The notes beneath the pieces were generated by a model. It had not been told where the DNA came from and ran no database searches. It saw only the letters and a list, made by a program, of their open reading frames with translations. The position numbers and the translations under genes are program-made. A stretch of 64,000 nucleotides of DNA, from NCBI RefSeq assembly GCF_949769285.1, contig NZ_OX458331.1:620001-684000 (forward strand), given 5' to 3'. This DNA comes from Anaerococcus sp. Marseille-Q7828 (GTDB lineage: Bacteria > Bacillota > Clostridia > Tissierellales > Peptoniphilaceae). How positions within the stretch are numbered: position 1 is the stretch's first letter; every line of letters begins with the position of its first letter. Below are positions 25,646 through 33,451 of this stretch, one piece after another.

Positions 25646-26562
25646 AGACAACATTAGTAGTATTAGCAGCAGGAATTGGCAGCAGATATGGCGCAGGCAT
25701 CAAGCAACTGGCAAAAATGGATAATAATGGCTATACAATCATTGATTATTCTATATTTGATGCCAAAGAAGCTGGCTTTGACAAGGTTGTATTTATCATA
25801 AGAGATGAAATAGAAGATGACTTCAAGGAAATAATCTGCGATAGGATTTCTGAAATTATGGAAGTTGAATATGCTTATCAAAGGCCAGAACTTCCAGGTG
25901 GATTCAAAAATCCAGAAGGTAGAACCAAGCCATGGGGCACAGTTCAAGCCTTAATTCCTACTAGAGAATTTGTAAATGAGCCATTCTTGGTTATAAACGC
26001 TGACGATTATTATGGCAAGAAAGTTTTCAAAGACTTGCATGACTTCCTAGTAAATCCAGCAAATGCCGACAAGGACAAATTACAAATCGCCATGGCAGGC
26101 TACAAGCTAAAAAACACCCTATCAGACAATGGAACAGTAACACGTGGCGTTTCTGTAGGAGATGAGAACAATAAACTAGTAAAAATCCTAGAAACTCACG
26201 AAATAAAACTAGAAGAGGATGGCTCTCTTTCAAGCAAGGAAAATCTCGATTCTGACTTACTTAACCTAGAAAGTCTAGTTTCAATGAATATGTGGGCAAG
26301 TTACCCAGAATTTATCGACCTATGCGAAGAATATTTTGAGAAATATCTAGAAAGAAACAAAGACAATCTAGATAAAGCAGAATACGTCTTGCCAGAAATG
26401 ATAGGTGAATTCATAAAAGAAAATAAGGCAGAAATCACAATCCTTCCAACCAATGACAAGTGGATAGGCATAACCTACAAAGAAGACTTAGAGCCAGCCC
26501 AAGAAGCCTTCAAAGTAATGTTTGCAAATGGGGAATACCCAACAGATATTTGGTCAAAATAA
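25642..26562 (+). CDS. Sugar-1-phosphate nucleotidyltransferase-like protein
   Basis: ATG at 25642 overlaps the galE stop and follows GGAGGAG; 306 residues. The NTP_transferase signature LAAGIGSRYGAGIKQL is at residues 8-23, the metal-binding INADDYYG near 117, and PWGTVQALI near 94. Family members join UTP or another NTP to a sugar-1-phosphate. Within this operon the obvious substrates are Gal-1-P (replacing GalT) or GlcNAc-1-P/GalNAc-1-P; which one cannot be read from sequence. No galT or nahK gene is present in the window. Confidence 0.8.
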   Translation: MKTTLVVLAAGIGSRYGAGIKQLAKMDNNGYTIIDYSIFDAKEAGFDKVVFIIRDEIEDDFKEIICDRISEIMEVEYAYQRPELPGGFKNPEGRTKPWGTVQALIPTREFVNEPFLVINADDYYGKKVFKDLHDFLVNPANADKDKLQIAMAGYKLKNTLSDNGTVTRGVSVGDENNKLVKILETHEIKLEEDGSLSSKENLDSDLLNLESLVSMNMWASYPEFIDLCEEYFEKYLERNKDNLDKAEYVLPEMIGEFIKENKAEITILPTNDKWIGITYKEDLEPAQEAFKVMFANGEYPTDIWSK

Positions 26563-26563
26563 T

Positions 26564-27994
26564 ATGAAAAAGAACATTGTATATATCATAGCCGATCAAT
26601 TGAGATATGATTTCATCAATATCAACGGCAATGAATATATAGACACTCCAAATTTAAATATGATGGCAAGTGAGGGATACAACTTTACCAACACCTACAC
26701 AGCGGTATCCTCATGTATATCTGCAAGAGCTGCTATTCACACTGGGCTTTCACAAGAAAGTCATAAGAGAGTAGGCTATGAAGATGGTGTGAAATGGGAT
26801 TATGAAAATATGTTGGCAGAAGTTTTTTCCCAAAATTGTTACCACACCCAATGTGTAGGCAAGATGCACGTATATCCAACAAGAAGTTTGTGTGGATTTA
26901 ACAATATTATCTTGCATGATGGATACTTGCACCATAGCCGCAAGGCAGGTGGAGCTTATGGGGAAAATTTTGAGCAAACTGACGATTATCTATATTGGCT
27001 AAAAAATGAATTTGGTATGGAGGCTGACCTAATAGATTCGGGTATATCCTGCAATTCTTGGAATGCCCGTGCCTTTAGCTTGCCAGAATATGCTCATCCA
27101 ACCAATTGGGTAACGAGTCAGGCTATAGATTTTTTAAGAAGACGTGACCCAGAAAAGCCATTTTTCTTAAATATATCCTATGTAGCACCACATTCACCAC
27201 TAACACCACCATCATATTATTTTGATAAATACAAAGACAAGGAAGTTTTGCCTATAATCCATAGTGATTGGGATTTCTTTAATGACAAAAATTACAATAT
27301 AAATGCTATTTATGGAGATATAGGCGAAGAGAAAATCAAAAATGCTAGGCGAGCTTATAGTGGCTTGGTAGAACAAATCGATCACCAAGTAGGAAGATTC
27401 TTAATGAAACTTGGAGAGTACGATTTATTAGAAGATACCATTATAATCTTTGGTTCAGACCACGGAGATATGATAGGTGACCACAATTTCCTAAGAAAAT
27501 CTGTCCCATACCAAGGGTCTATCCACATACCATTAATAGTATATGACCCAGGTAAAAACTTGGGAGAAAATGAGACTAGCAATCTTGATGAAATAGTAGA
27601 ACTAAGAGATATAATGCCAAGCTTACTAGACTTCTGCGACCTAGAAATACCAGAAAGTGTAGAAGGCAAATCAGTAAAAGATTTAATCAAAGGCACAAAA
27701 GAAAGTCAGAGAGACTACCTTCACGGCGAACACGCTTATGGAGACCTATCAAACCACTACATCCTTGATAAAAATTACAAGTACATTTGGTACAGCCAAA
27801 GTGGCAGAGAACAACTTTTTGATATGAAAAATGATCCAAAAGAGCTCAATGATCTTATGGAAGATTCTACAAATGATGATTTAATAAAAGACTACCGAAA
27901 TAAGCTAATCAAAGAACTAAAAAACAGACCAGAAGGCTATGTAAAGGATGGTAAGCTTGTAGTGGGTTGTGAGATTAAAGATACTTTGGGATAA
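26564..27994 (+). CDS. Sulfatase family protein
   Basis: Starts at 26564, one base after the preceding stop; 476 residues. N-terminal metal site IIADQLRYD (Asp11), sulfatase active site SSCISARAAIHTG with the formylglycine candidate Cys51 and the invariant Arg55, and second metal site FGSDHGDMIGDH near residue 300. There is no signal peptide, so it acts in the cytoplasm, after import. The motif is C-x-S-x-R rather than the usual C-x-[PA]-x-R. Within the operon it could desulfate imported mucin-type disaccharides. The maturase (anSME) is not in the window. Confidence 0.82.
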   Translation: MKKNIVYIIADQLRYDFININGNEYIDTPNLNMMASEGYNFTNTYTAVSSCISARAAIHTGLSQESHKRVGYEDGVKWDYENMLAEVFSQNCYHTQCVGKMHVYPTRSLCGFNNIILHDGYLHHSRKAGGAYGENFEQTDDYLYWLKNEFGMEADLIDSGISCNSWNARAFSLPEYAHPTNWVTSQAIDFLRRRDPEKPFFLNISYVAPHSPLTPPSYYFDKYKDKEVLPIIHSDWDFFNDKNYNINAIYGDIGEEKIKNARRAYSGLVEQIDHQVGRFLMKLGEYDLLEDTIIIFGSDHGDMIGDHNFLRKSVPYQGSIHIPLIVYDPGKNLGENETSNLDEIVELRDIMPSLLDFCDLEIPESVEGKSVKDLIKGTKESQRDYLHGEHAYGDLSNHYILDKNYKYIWYSQSGREQLFDMKNDPKELNDLMEDSTNDDLIKDYRNKLIKELKNRPEGYVKDGKLVVGCEIKDTLG

Positions 27995-28002
27995 AAAGTG
28001 AG

Positions 28003-28040
28003 CCTAGTTAGGATAAATTAATCTTAGCTAGGATTTTTAT
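28003..28040 (+). terminator. Terminator of the lacto-N-biose operon
   Basis: CCTAGTTAGGAT (28003-28014) pairs with ATCTTAGCTAGG (28021-28032) with two G-T pairs, followed by a T-rich tail. Confidence 0.8.
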
Positions 28041-28068
28041 TTAACTTATTACTGTTAATGGCCTTAAC
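28041..28068 (+). promoter_or_regulatory. Candidate MarR operator upstream of its own gene
   Basis: TTAAC (28041-28045), GTTAA (28054-28058) and TTAAC (28064-28068) give alternating inverted half-sites, including GTTAA-TGGCC-TTAAC. The same half-sites recur before the aminotransferase gene at 28760-28780. Confidence 0.4.
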
Positions 28069-28121
28069 AATTAAACTTTTAATATTAAATATTTAGGTGT
28101 ATGGTAATTTTGAGGTGTTAT

Positions 28122-28655
28122 ATGAAAAGAGATATATATGAGGAAGAAATATTAGACAACTGGGCTAGTTTTGATGATTCTAGAGAGGAAACAGATAGGA
28201 AATATGAAAAGCTTAGCATGCTTTTGGATCCCATGTATGATTTTGTTCTAGCATTTTCAAACTATTATAATACAAGAAGAAATTATGGCATAGGTCCAGA
28301 TCTTACCATGATTGAAGTTCACATTCTAACACAGATAGCTGACAATCCAGGTATCACAGTGACAGAACTTGCAGAAATATGGCATAGATCCACTTCGGCC
28401 ATATCACAAACAGTTAGAAAGTTGATGAAACAAGATTTAGTTTATAGGGAAAATTCTAAAGAAAATGGTAAGATTTTTAATCTTTATACAAGTGAATTTG
28501 GAAATGAATTAGCTCTTAGTCATAAAAAATATGACAATATAGATATATTAAAAACAAGAAAGAAACTTTTAAACGAATTTTCAGTAGAAGAGTTGCTTGC
28601 CTTTGACAAGGTGTGCAAGGCCTATACTGATATTCTATGGAATCATACAAAATAG
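28122..28655 (+). CDS. MarR family transcriptional regulator
   Basis: The start at 28122 follows GAGGTG; the in-frame ATG at 28101 has no ribosome site. The 177-residue protein has a winged helix-turn-helix at about 70-140: TVTELAEIWHRSTSAISQTV is the recognition helix region and the following basic wing is typical. Flanking helices form the dimer. It is followed by a C-S lyase and an amino-acid permease behind similar GTTAA/TTAAC sites, so I infer that it controls itself and those two genes. The ligand is unknown. Confidence 0.8.
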   Translation: MKRDIYEEEILDNWASFDDSREETDRKYEKLSMLLDPMYDFVLAFSNYYNTRRNYGIGPDLTMIEVHILTQIADNPGITVTELAEIWHRSTSAISQTVRKLMKQDLVYRENSKENGKIFNLYTSEFGNELALSHKKYDNIDILKTRKKLLNEFSVEELLAFDKVCKAYTDILWNHTK

Positions 28656-28670
28656 AATAAACATACACTT

Positions 28671-28723
28671 AAAAATAGCCAGAAGATACGAAAAAATTCA
28701 TATTCTTATTGCTATTTTTTTTG
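28671..28723 (+). terminator. Terminator after the marR gene
   Basis: AAAAATAGC (28671-28679) pairs with GCTATTTTT (28711-28719) across a long A/T-rich loop and ends in a T run. The downstream operon therefore has its own promoter. Confidence 0.55.
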
Positions 28724-28759
28724 TTTAGATATATAATATGAACGAGACAGTTTAGAACC

Positions 28760-28780
28760 TTAACTATTTAATATGTTAAC
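28760..28780 (+). promoter_or_regulatory. Candidate MarR operator before the aminotransferase gene
   Basis: TTAAC (28760-28764) and GTTAAC (28775-28780) form an inverted repeat with a 10-bp gap, just downstream of a -10-like TATAAT at 28733-28738 and about 25 bp before the start codon. The half-sites equal those upstream of the marR gene. Confidence 0.4.
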
Positions 28781-28802
28781 AAGCGCATTAGAAGGGGGAT
28801 TT

Positions 28803-30026
28803 ATGAAATACGATTTTGATAATAAAGTTGACAGATCAGGAACAAATGCCGCAAAATTGATAGGTTACAAGAGTTATATTTTTCATGCCGACGATACCAT
28901 GGAATTACCATTTAAAGATGATGAATTTATACATTTATGGGTAGCAGACATGGAATTTGCTTGTGCACCAGAAATACTGGATGCTATCAGAGCTAGGCTT
29001 GATAGACAAATATTGGGTTACACAGTAAATTCAGACTCAAGATTATATGATGCACTGAATACTTGGTGCAAAGAGAGATACGATTTTGAATTTAAAAGGG
29101 AAGAATTAGTATTATCTGCGGGTGTAGTGCCAGCAATAGTTAGACTGATTAGTTACATTGTAAAAGATAACGAAAAGGTACTATTCAACACACCAGCTTA
29201 CGGTCAATTTGCAAATGCTTGCCGAATAAACCAAAAAGAGTACATAACAAGTGATTTGATAAAAGATAAAGATGGGAAATATACAATAGATTTTGAAGAT
29301 ATGGATAAGAAGATGGCCCAAGCTGACGTACCTTTGTTCATACTTTGCAATCCTCATAATCCAACAGGTAGATCATGGAGTGAGGAAGAGTTAGAAAAAA
29401 TAACTGAATTAATTAAAAAACATGATATGTGGGTTATATCAGATGAAATTCACTGTGACCTAAGAAGAGCAGATGCTTCAAAGCATATACCTCTAGGAAA
29501 AGTAATGCCAGATTATGATAAATTAATTACATGTATGGCAGCAAGCAAATCATTTAACGTTGCAGGTCTATCTGAATCATCAATCATAATAAGAAATGAA
29601 AAATTGAGAAAACAATGGCTATTTTATAGCGATGGCCTAGTAAATCCACTAAGCCACGAAGGAACAATAGCAGCTTACACAAAGGGATCTGATTGGCTTA
29701 AAGAATGTAATGAATATTTAGATGGAAACTTTGAATTAGTTAATACCTATTTAAAGGAAGAATTGCCTGAAATAATAATAACACCATCAGAAACCACATA
29801 TCTAGCATGGGTAGACTTCTCAAACTACTTTGAAGAAAATGAAAAAGTAGAACTATTCTTTGCAACAAAAGCAGGAGTTCTCATAGAAGCGGACAAAGCA
29901 TTTGTAGATAACGCTAATAGGATGGTAAGAATAAATATAGCTTGTCCAAGAGACTATTTAAAAGAGGGTCTTGAAAGAATGGTCGATTCAATAAAAAATA
30001 AACATGACGAACCATTTTTTGATTAA
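28803..30026 (+). CDS. PLP-dependent C-S lyase / aminotransferase (MalY/PatB family)
   Basis: Start at 28803 after GAAGGGGGA; 407 residues. Fold type I: LWVADMEFACAPEI near residue 40 is the MalY/PatB N-terminal motif, CNPHNPTGRSW near 180 and SDEIHCDL near 214 bind PLP, and SKSFNVAGL near 249 carries the PLP lysine. Family members release thiols from cystathionine or cysteine conjugates, or deaminate amino acids. Sharing an operon with an amino-acid permease suggests sulfur amino acid use. Confidence 0.85.
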   Translation: MKYDFDNKVDRSGTNAAKLIGYKSYIFHADDTMELPFKDDEFIHLWVADMEFACAPEILDAIRARLDRQILGYTVNSDSRLYDALNTWCKERYDFEFKREELVLSAGVVPAIVRLISYIVKDNEKVLFNTPAYGQFANACRINQKEYITSDLIKDKDGKYTIDFEDMDKKMAQADVPLFILCNPHNPTGRSWSEEELEKITELIKKHDMWVISDEIHCDLRRADASKHIPLGKVMPDYDKLITCMAASKSFNVAGLSESSIIIRNEKLRKQWLFYSDGLVNPLSHEGTIAAYTKGSDWLKECNEYLDGNFELVNTYLKEELPEIIITPSETTYLAWVDFSNYFEENEKVELFFATKAGVLIEADKAFVDNANRMVRINIACPRDYLKEGLERMVDSIKNKHDEPFFD

Positions 30027-30062
30027 ACTTCTAAAACAACTTAATAATTAAAGAGGGAAAAT

Positions 30063-31478
30063 ATGAAAGAAAAAGTAACATTTGAATCGACAAGCAATCA
30101 AAAAGTTGTAAAAAATGAAGAAAGAAACCTAGGTTTGTTAAATGTATTTAATTTAGGATTTGGTGGTGCAATAGGATCAGGAATATTTGTCTTGCTTGGT
30201 CTTGCTATAGGGGCTACTGGTAAATCAATTATAATATCAGTGTTGCTAGGAATAGTTGTGATGACTTTGGCCTATTTTTTCAATATTCTTCTAGCATCTA
30301 TGTTTATGTTGCCAGGAGGAGACTATGCACAGAAAGCTATAGCTATGAATCCATTCTTCACAGGTCTAAGCGCTTATATTACAGTAATAAGTGGGTTAGC
30401 TGTATCAATGTATTCGTTAGCTGCAGTTGATTATGCATCTATTGTATTTCCAGTCTTGGGAGAATATAGCAAGCTTGCATCTGTATTAATAGTTGTGATT
30501 CTATTTGCATTTAGTTACAAAGGTTCAAAATTTGCATCAAATATCAATAGTGTGATGACATTTGTATTGCTTTTATCAATATTGATATTTATTATAAAAG
30601 GACTTCCAAAGGTTCAATCTGGATATTTTTCAGATCCTAATTTTTATTTAAATGGGAAATCTGGTTTAATCCAAGCTATGGTTCTTATGGGATGGGCTTG
30701 CCAAGGCACAACTATGGGACCTGTGGCTGTACAAGCTGTTACAAAAGATTCTAAAAAAACAGTTCCAAAAGCTATTGGACTAGTTGCTTTAGCAATAGCG
30801 GTTGTTTATGGATTAATGTCAATTGTTGCATCTGGAGTTTTGCCTATATCTGAAGTAGGTGGACAAAACCTATCTATAGTGGCAAATGAAATCTTTAGTA
30901 GACCTGTATTTGTAATATTCATTATTGGGGGAGCAGTGTTTGCAATTTTAACTTCAATGATGTCTCTGATAACATGTCAAAGATACCCTATGTTAAATAT
31001 AGCCAGAGATGGTTGGCTCCCTTCAGTATTTACCAAAACTAATGACGAAGAGTATCCATATGTAATATATATGTTATATTTTGTAATCAGCTTATTGCCA
31101 ATTTTCTTTAATGTAGACCTTGGAGCTATAGTATCTATGGTAATGATACCAGCAATGATACTAAACACTTATATGAACTTTGCGTGTATAAGAATAATTG
31201 ATGAAAATCCTGAGCAATGGGAAAAATCATCAATGAGAACGAATACAGGATTTATGAAATTTTTATGCGTACTTGCTTCTTTGTGTGCCGCTTTTGTAGG
31301 ATTCCAACTATTTAGAAATCTAAAAACAAATGAAATGATTGTAATGCTAGTAATATTACTAGTAATATCATTACTTTCAGTATTTAATATAAAGACAGGT
31401 AGAGTAAGCAAAGAACAACTTGATTTAAGAAAGAAAAAAATACTTGAAGAAGCATATGCAAATGAAGAGTACTTGTAA
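30063..31478 (+). CDS. Amino acid permease (APC family)
   Basis: A 471-residue protein with twelve membrane helices. The first-helix motif GFGGAIGSGIFVLLG near residue 32 binds the amino-acid backbone in APC carriers, and the cytoplasmic SLITCQRYPMLNIARDGWLP near 305 is also typical. It starts 37 bp after the lyase gene, with a GAGGG ribosome site, and is probably co-transcribed. A likely role is uptake of the lyase substrate or exchange of its product; the substrate cannot be assigned. Confidence 0.85.
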   Translation: MKEKVTFESTSNQKVVKNEERNLGLLNVFNLGFGGAIGSGIFVLLGLAIGATGKSIIISVLLGIVVMTLAYFFNILLASMFMLPGGDYAQKAIAMNPFFTGLSAYITVISGLAVSMYSLAAVDYASIVFPVLGEYSKLASVLIVVILFAFSYKGSKFASNINSVMTFVLLLSILIFIIKGLPKVQSGYFSDPNFYLNGKSGLIQAMVLMGWACQGTTMGPVAVQAVTKDSKKTVPKAIGLVALAIAVVYGLMSIVASGVLPISEVGGQNLSIVANEIFSRPVFVIFIIGGAVFAILTSMMSLITCQRYPMLNIARDGWLPSVFTKTNDEEYPYVIYMLYFVISLLPIFFNVDLGAIVSMVMIPAMILNTYMNFACIRIIDENPEQWEKSSMRTNTGFMKFLCVLASLCAAFVGFQLFRNLKTNEMIVMLVILLVISLLSVFNIKTGRVSKEQLDLRKKKILEEAYANEEYL

Positions 31479-31486
31479 AAGCATGA

Positions 31487-31520
31487 GTGGTAGGATATTC
31501 TTATTATCCTGCTACTTTTT
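31487..31520 (+). terminator. Terminator after the permease gene
   Basis: GTGGTAGGATA (31487-31497) pairs with TATCCTGCTAC (31505-31515) with two G-T pairs, then TTTTTATTT. Confidence 0.75.
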
Positions 31521-31598
31521 ATTTAAAAAAAGTTATAATACTCGGTCAATTGATTTTGATAATCATTATATATAATGATAAAGAATTTGGTTTAATAT

Positions 31599-31627
31599 TT
31601 GACAATTATAATTATAAATCCTATAAT
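31599..31627 (+). promoter_or_regulatory. Consensus promoter with palindromic spacer, rubrerythrin gene
   Basis: TTGACA (31599-31604) and TATAAT (31622-31627) are 17 bp apart. The spacer contains ATTATAATTATAAAT, close to the TTATAAT-N-ATTATAA box of the peroxide regulator PerR but imperfect. PerR control of rubrerythrin is known in clostridia; here it is a suggestion only. Confidence 0.65.
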
Positions 31628-31671
31628 TGTAGTAGACATAGAAACAATATAAATTTAAAAGGAGTTTACAT

Positions 31672-32265
31672 ATGACAGAATTAAAAGGAACAAAAACAGC
31701 TCAAAACCTTATCACTTCTTTTGTTGGTGAATGCCAAGCTAACATGAGATATACATATGCAGCAAAAACTGCTAAAAAAGAAGGCTATGTTCAAATTTCT
31801 CGTATTTTTGAAGAAACAGCAATGAATGAAAGAGAACATGCTGCAAGATTCTACAAATTCCTAAAAGAAGAATACAAACTTGAAAATATCGAACTTAACG
31901 AAGAATATACAAGCTGGCCAGTAATTTGGCATGATACAGCAACAAACCTACAAGGTGCTATCGATGGAGAAAATGACGAAGCAGAAAATATGTATCCATC
32001 ATTTGCAGACGTTGCTGAAGAAGAAGGCTTCCCAGAAATAGCTAGAGCATATAGACACATTGCAAAAGCTGAAGAAGCTCACAGAAATAGATATCAAAAA
32101 TTAAAAGACAATATAGACGAAGGTAAAGTATTCAAAAAAGACGAAAAAGTTGTTTGGATGTGCGGTAACTGTGGTTATCTAATAGAAGCATACGAAGCTC
32201 CAAAGATTTGTCCAGCATGCGCTCACGGTCAAGAATACTTTGAAGTAGCTAGATTTAACTATTAA
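31672..32265 (+). CDS. rbr: Rubrerythrin
   Basis: A 197-residue peroxide-reducing protein. The N-terminal ferritin-like four-helix domain (to about residue 145) supplies di-iron ligands in ECQANMRY, NEREHA and later the EEGFPEIARAYRHIAKAEEAH region given here only in part; the C-terminal rubredoxin domain has CGNC near 162 and CPAC near 180 to bind one iron. It reduces hydrogen peroxide with electrons from a rubredoxin or NADH-linked reductase, as in obligate anaerobes. Ribosome site AAAGGAG. Monocistronic. Confidence 0.95.
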   Translation: MTELKGTKTAQNLITSFVGECQANMRYTYAAKTAKKEGYVQISRIFEETAMNEREHAARFYKFLKEEYKLENIELNEEYTSWPVIWHDTATNLQGAIDGENDEAENMYPSFADVAEEEGFPEIARAYRHIAKAEEAHRNRYQKLKDNIDEGKVFKKDEKVVWMCGNCGYLIEAYEAPKICPACAHGQEYFEVARFNY

Positions 32266-32272
32266 TAGTAAA

Positions 32273-32305
32273 AGAGCAGGGAGAAAATCCTTGCTCTATT
32301 TTTTT
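32273..32305 (+). terminator. Terminator after rubrerythrin
   Basis: AGAGCAGG (32273-32280) pairs with CCTTGCTCT (32289-32297), followed by ATTTTTTT. Confidence 0.8.
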
Positions 32306-32401
32306 GCCTATTTATAAAAAAATTGAAAGTAAAAGTACTTTCATATTAATTGCTTGCTCAAAGAAGTATAATATAAGCAAAAAGTGATGAAAGGATAAGA
32401 A

Positions 32402-33124
32402 ATGAAAGTAATAGTATCAAAAGATTATGACGAAATGAGCAAAAAAGCTGCTGATCTTATCGTCAATATGTTGATTGACAAACCTCAAGCAAAATTTGGT
32501 TTTGCGACTGGATCTACACCAATCGGTCTATATGAAAACCTAGCTAAGGCTGAAAAAGAGGGTGAGATTTCCTTCAAATATTCAAAAAGTGTAAACCTAG
32601 ACGAATATATTGGCATTGACAAGGAAAATGACCAATCTTACCAATATTTTATGAACGAAAACTTATTTAACAAAGTAAGTTTCAAGGAAGGAACAACTCA
32701 CTTGCCATATGCACCAGAAGCAGACGAAAAATATGCCAAGGAATATGACAAACTCCTAGACGAATTCGGCCAAAGAGATGTACAAATCCTAGGACTTGGC
32801 CCAAACGGTCACCTAGCATTTAACGAACCAGCAGAAAAACTAAACCAAAGAACATCTATCATCAAGCTAACTGAAGAAACAATCAAAGCAAATTCAAGAT
32901 TCTTTGAAAGTGAAGAAGATGTTCCAAAATATGCTATATCAATGGGTATGGCCGACGTATTTAATGCAAAAATGCTAGTTGTTCTTGCAAGCGGCAAGAA
33001 TAAACACGAAGTTGTTAAAAGAATCATAGAAGAAGGTACCATTTATCCAGAATTCCCAGCAAGCTTCCTACACCTACACCCAAATGTATATTTGTTTGTT
33101 GATGAAGATGCTTACCAAGGCTAA
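32402..33124 (+). CDS. nagB: Glucosamine-6-phosphate deaminase
   Basis: A 240-residue enzyme converting glucosamine-6-P to fructose-6-P and ammonia. It has FATGSTPIGLYENL near residue 37, VNLDEYIGI near 64, the active-site GLGPNGHLAFNEPA near 128 (catalytic His), and a length typical of Gram-positive NagB. It links GlcNAc from nagE and from the lacto-N-biose operon to glycolysis through pgi. TATAAT at 32367-32372 and an upstream inverted repeat (GAAAGT..ACTTTC, 32323-32341) suggest its own regulated promoter. Confidence 0.93.
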   Translation: MKVIVSKDYDEMSKKAADLIVNMLIDKPQAKFGFATGSTPIGLYENLAKAEKEGEISFKYSKSVNLDEYIGIDKENDQSYQYFMNENLFNKVSFKEGTTHLPYAPEADEKYAKEYDKLLDEFGQRDVQILGLGPNGHLAFNEPAEKLNQRTSIIKLTEETIKANSRFFESEEDVPKYAISMGMADVFNAKMLVVLASGKNKHEVVKRIIEEGTIYPEFPASFLHLHPNVYLFVDEDAYQG

Positions 33125-33134
33125 AATATAAAAT

Positions 33135-33168
33135 TTCGGCATGATATTTTTCATGTCGATTTTTTTTA
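33135..33168 (+). terminator. Terminator after nagB
   Basis: TCGGCATGA (33135-33143) pairs with TCATGTCGA (33151-33159), followed by a run of eight T. Confidence 0.85.
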
Positions 33169-33175
33169 TTTTTAA

Positions 33176-33225
33176 TTGACAAATAAAGTTGTCAAATATA
33201 TAATAATGACAAAGATACTTGTCAA
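33176..33225 (+). promoter_or_regulatory. Promoter with two matching operators for the XRE regulator
   Basis: TTGACA (33176-33181), 17 bp, TATAAT (33199-33204). Two inverted repeats of the same form flank the -10 box: TTGACAA-N6-TTGTCAA at 33176-33195 and aTGACAA-N6-TTGTCAA at 33206-33225, with centres 30 bp apart (about three helix turns). The first covers the -35 box and the second the start point, as expected for cooperative autorepression by the XRE protein. Confidence 0.7.
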
Positions 33226-33241
33226 AAATAAGGAGGATTGA

Positions 33242-33451
33242 TTGAAATTAGTTAATAATCTTTCCAAATTGAGAAAGGAAAAAGGAATTAATCAAACAGA
33301 TTTAGGAAGGATGGTTGGAGTATCAAGGCAAACCATAAGCCTTATAGAAAGAGGGGATTACAATCCTTCCGTTATGGTTGCTCTGAGTCTTGCTAAAGTT
33401 TTTGACGTGAGTGTTGAGGATATTTTTACTTTGGAGGAAGATGATGAATAA
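33242..33451 (+). CDS. XRE-family transcriptional regulator (69 aa)
   Basis: The start codon is TTG at 33242, 4 bases after AAGGAGGAT. The product is almost only a helix-turn-helix: KLRKEKGINQTDLGRMVGVS and the recognition helix VSRQTISLIERGDYNPS, followed by LSLAKVFDVSVEDIF. It belongs to the short type (YozG/ImmR-like) that pairs with a membrane protein. The twin operators just upstream suggest autoregulation. Its end overlaps the start of the next gene. Confidence 0.85.
   Translation: MKLVNNLSKLRKEKGINQTDLGRMVGVSRQTISLIERGDYNPSVMVALSLAKVFDVSVEDIFTLEEDDE

Noticed and set aside
31487-31675. A 62-codon frame before rubrerythrin
   Set aside because: It starts within a terminator stem, covers the rubrerythrin promoter and has no ribosome site.
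32323-32341. GAAAGT/ACTTTC inverted repeat before nagB as a firm NagR operator
   Set aside because: It differs from the GntR-type operators that I can recall and no nagR gene is in the window; kept only as a remark under nagB.
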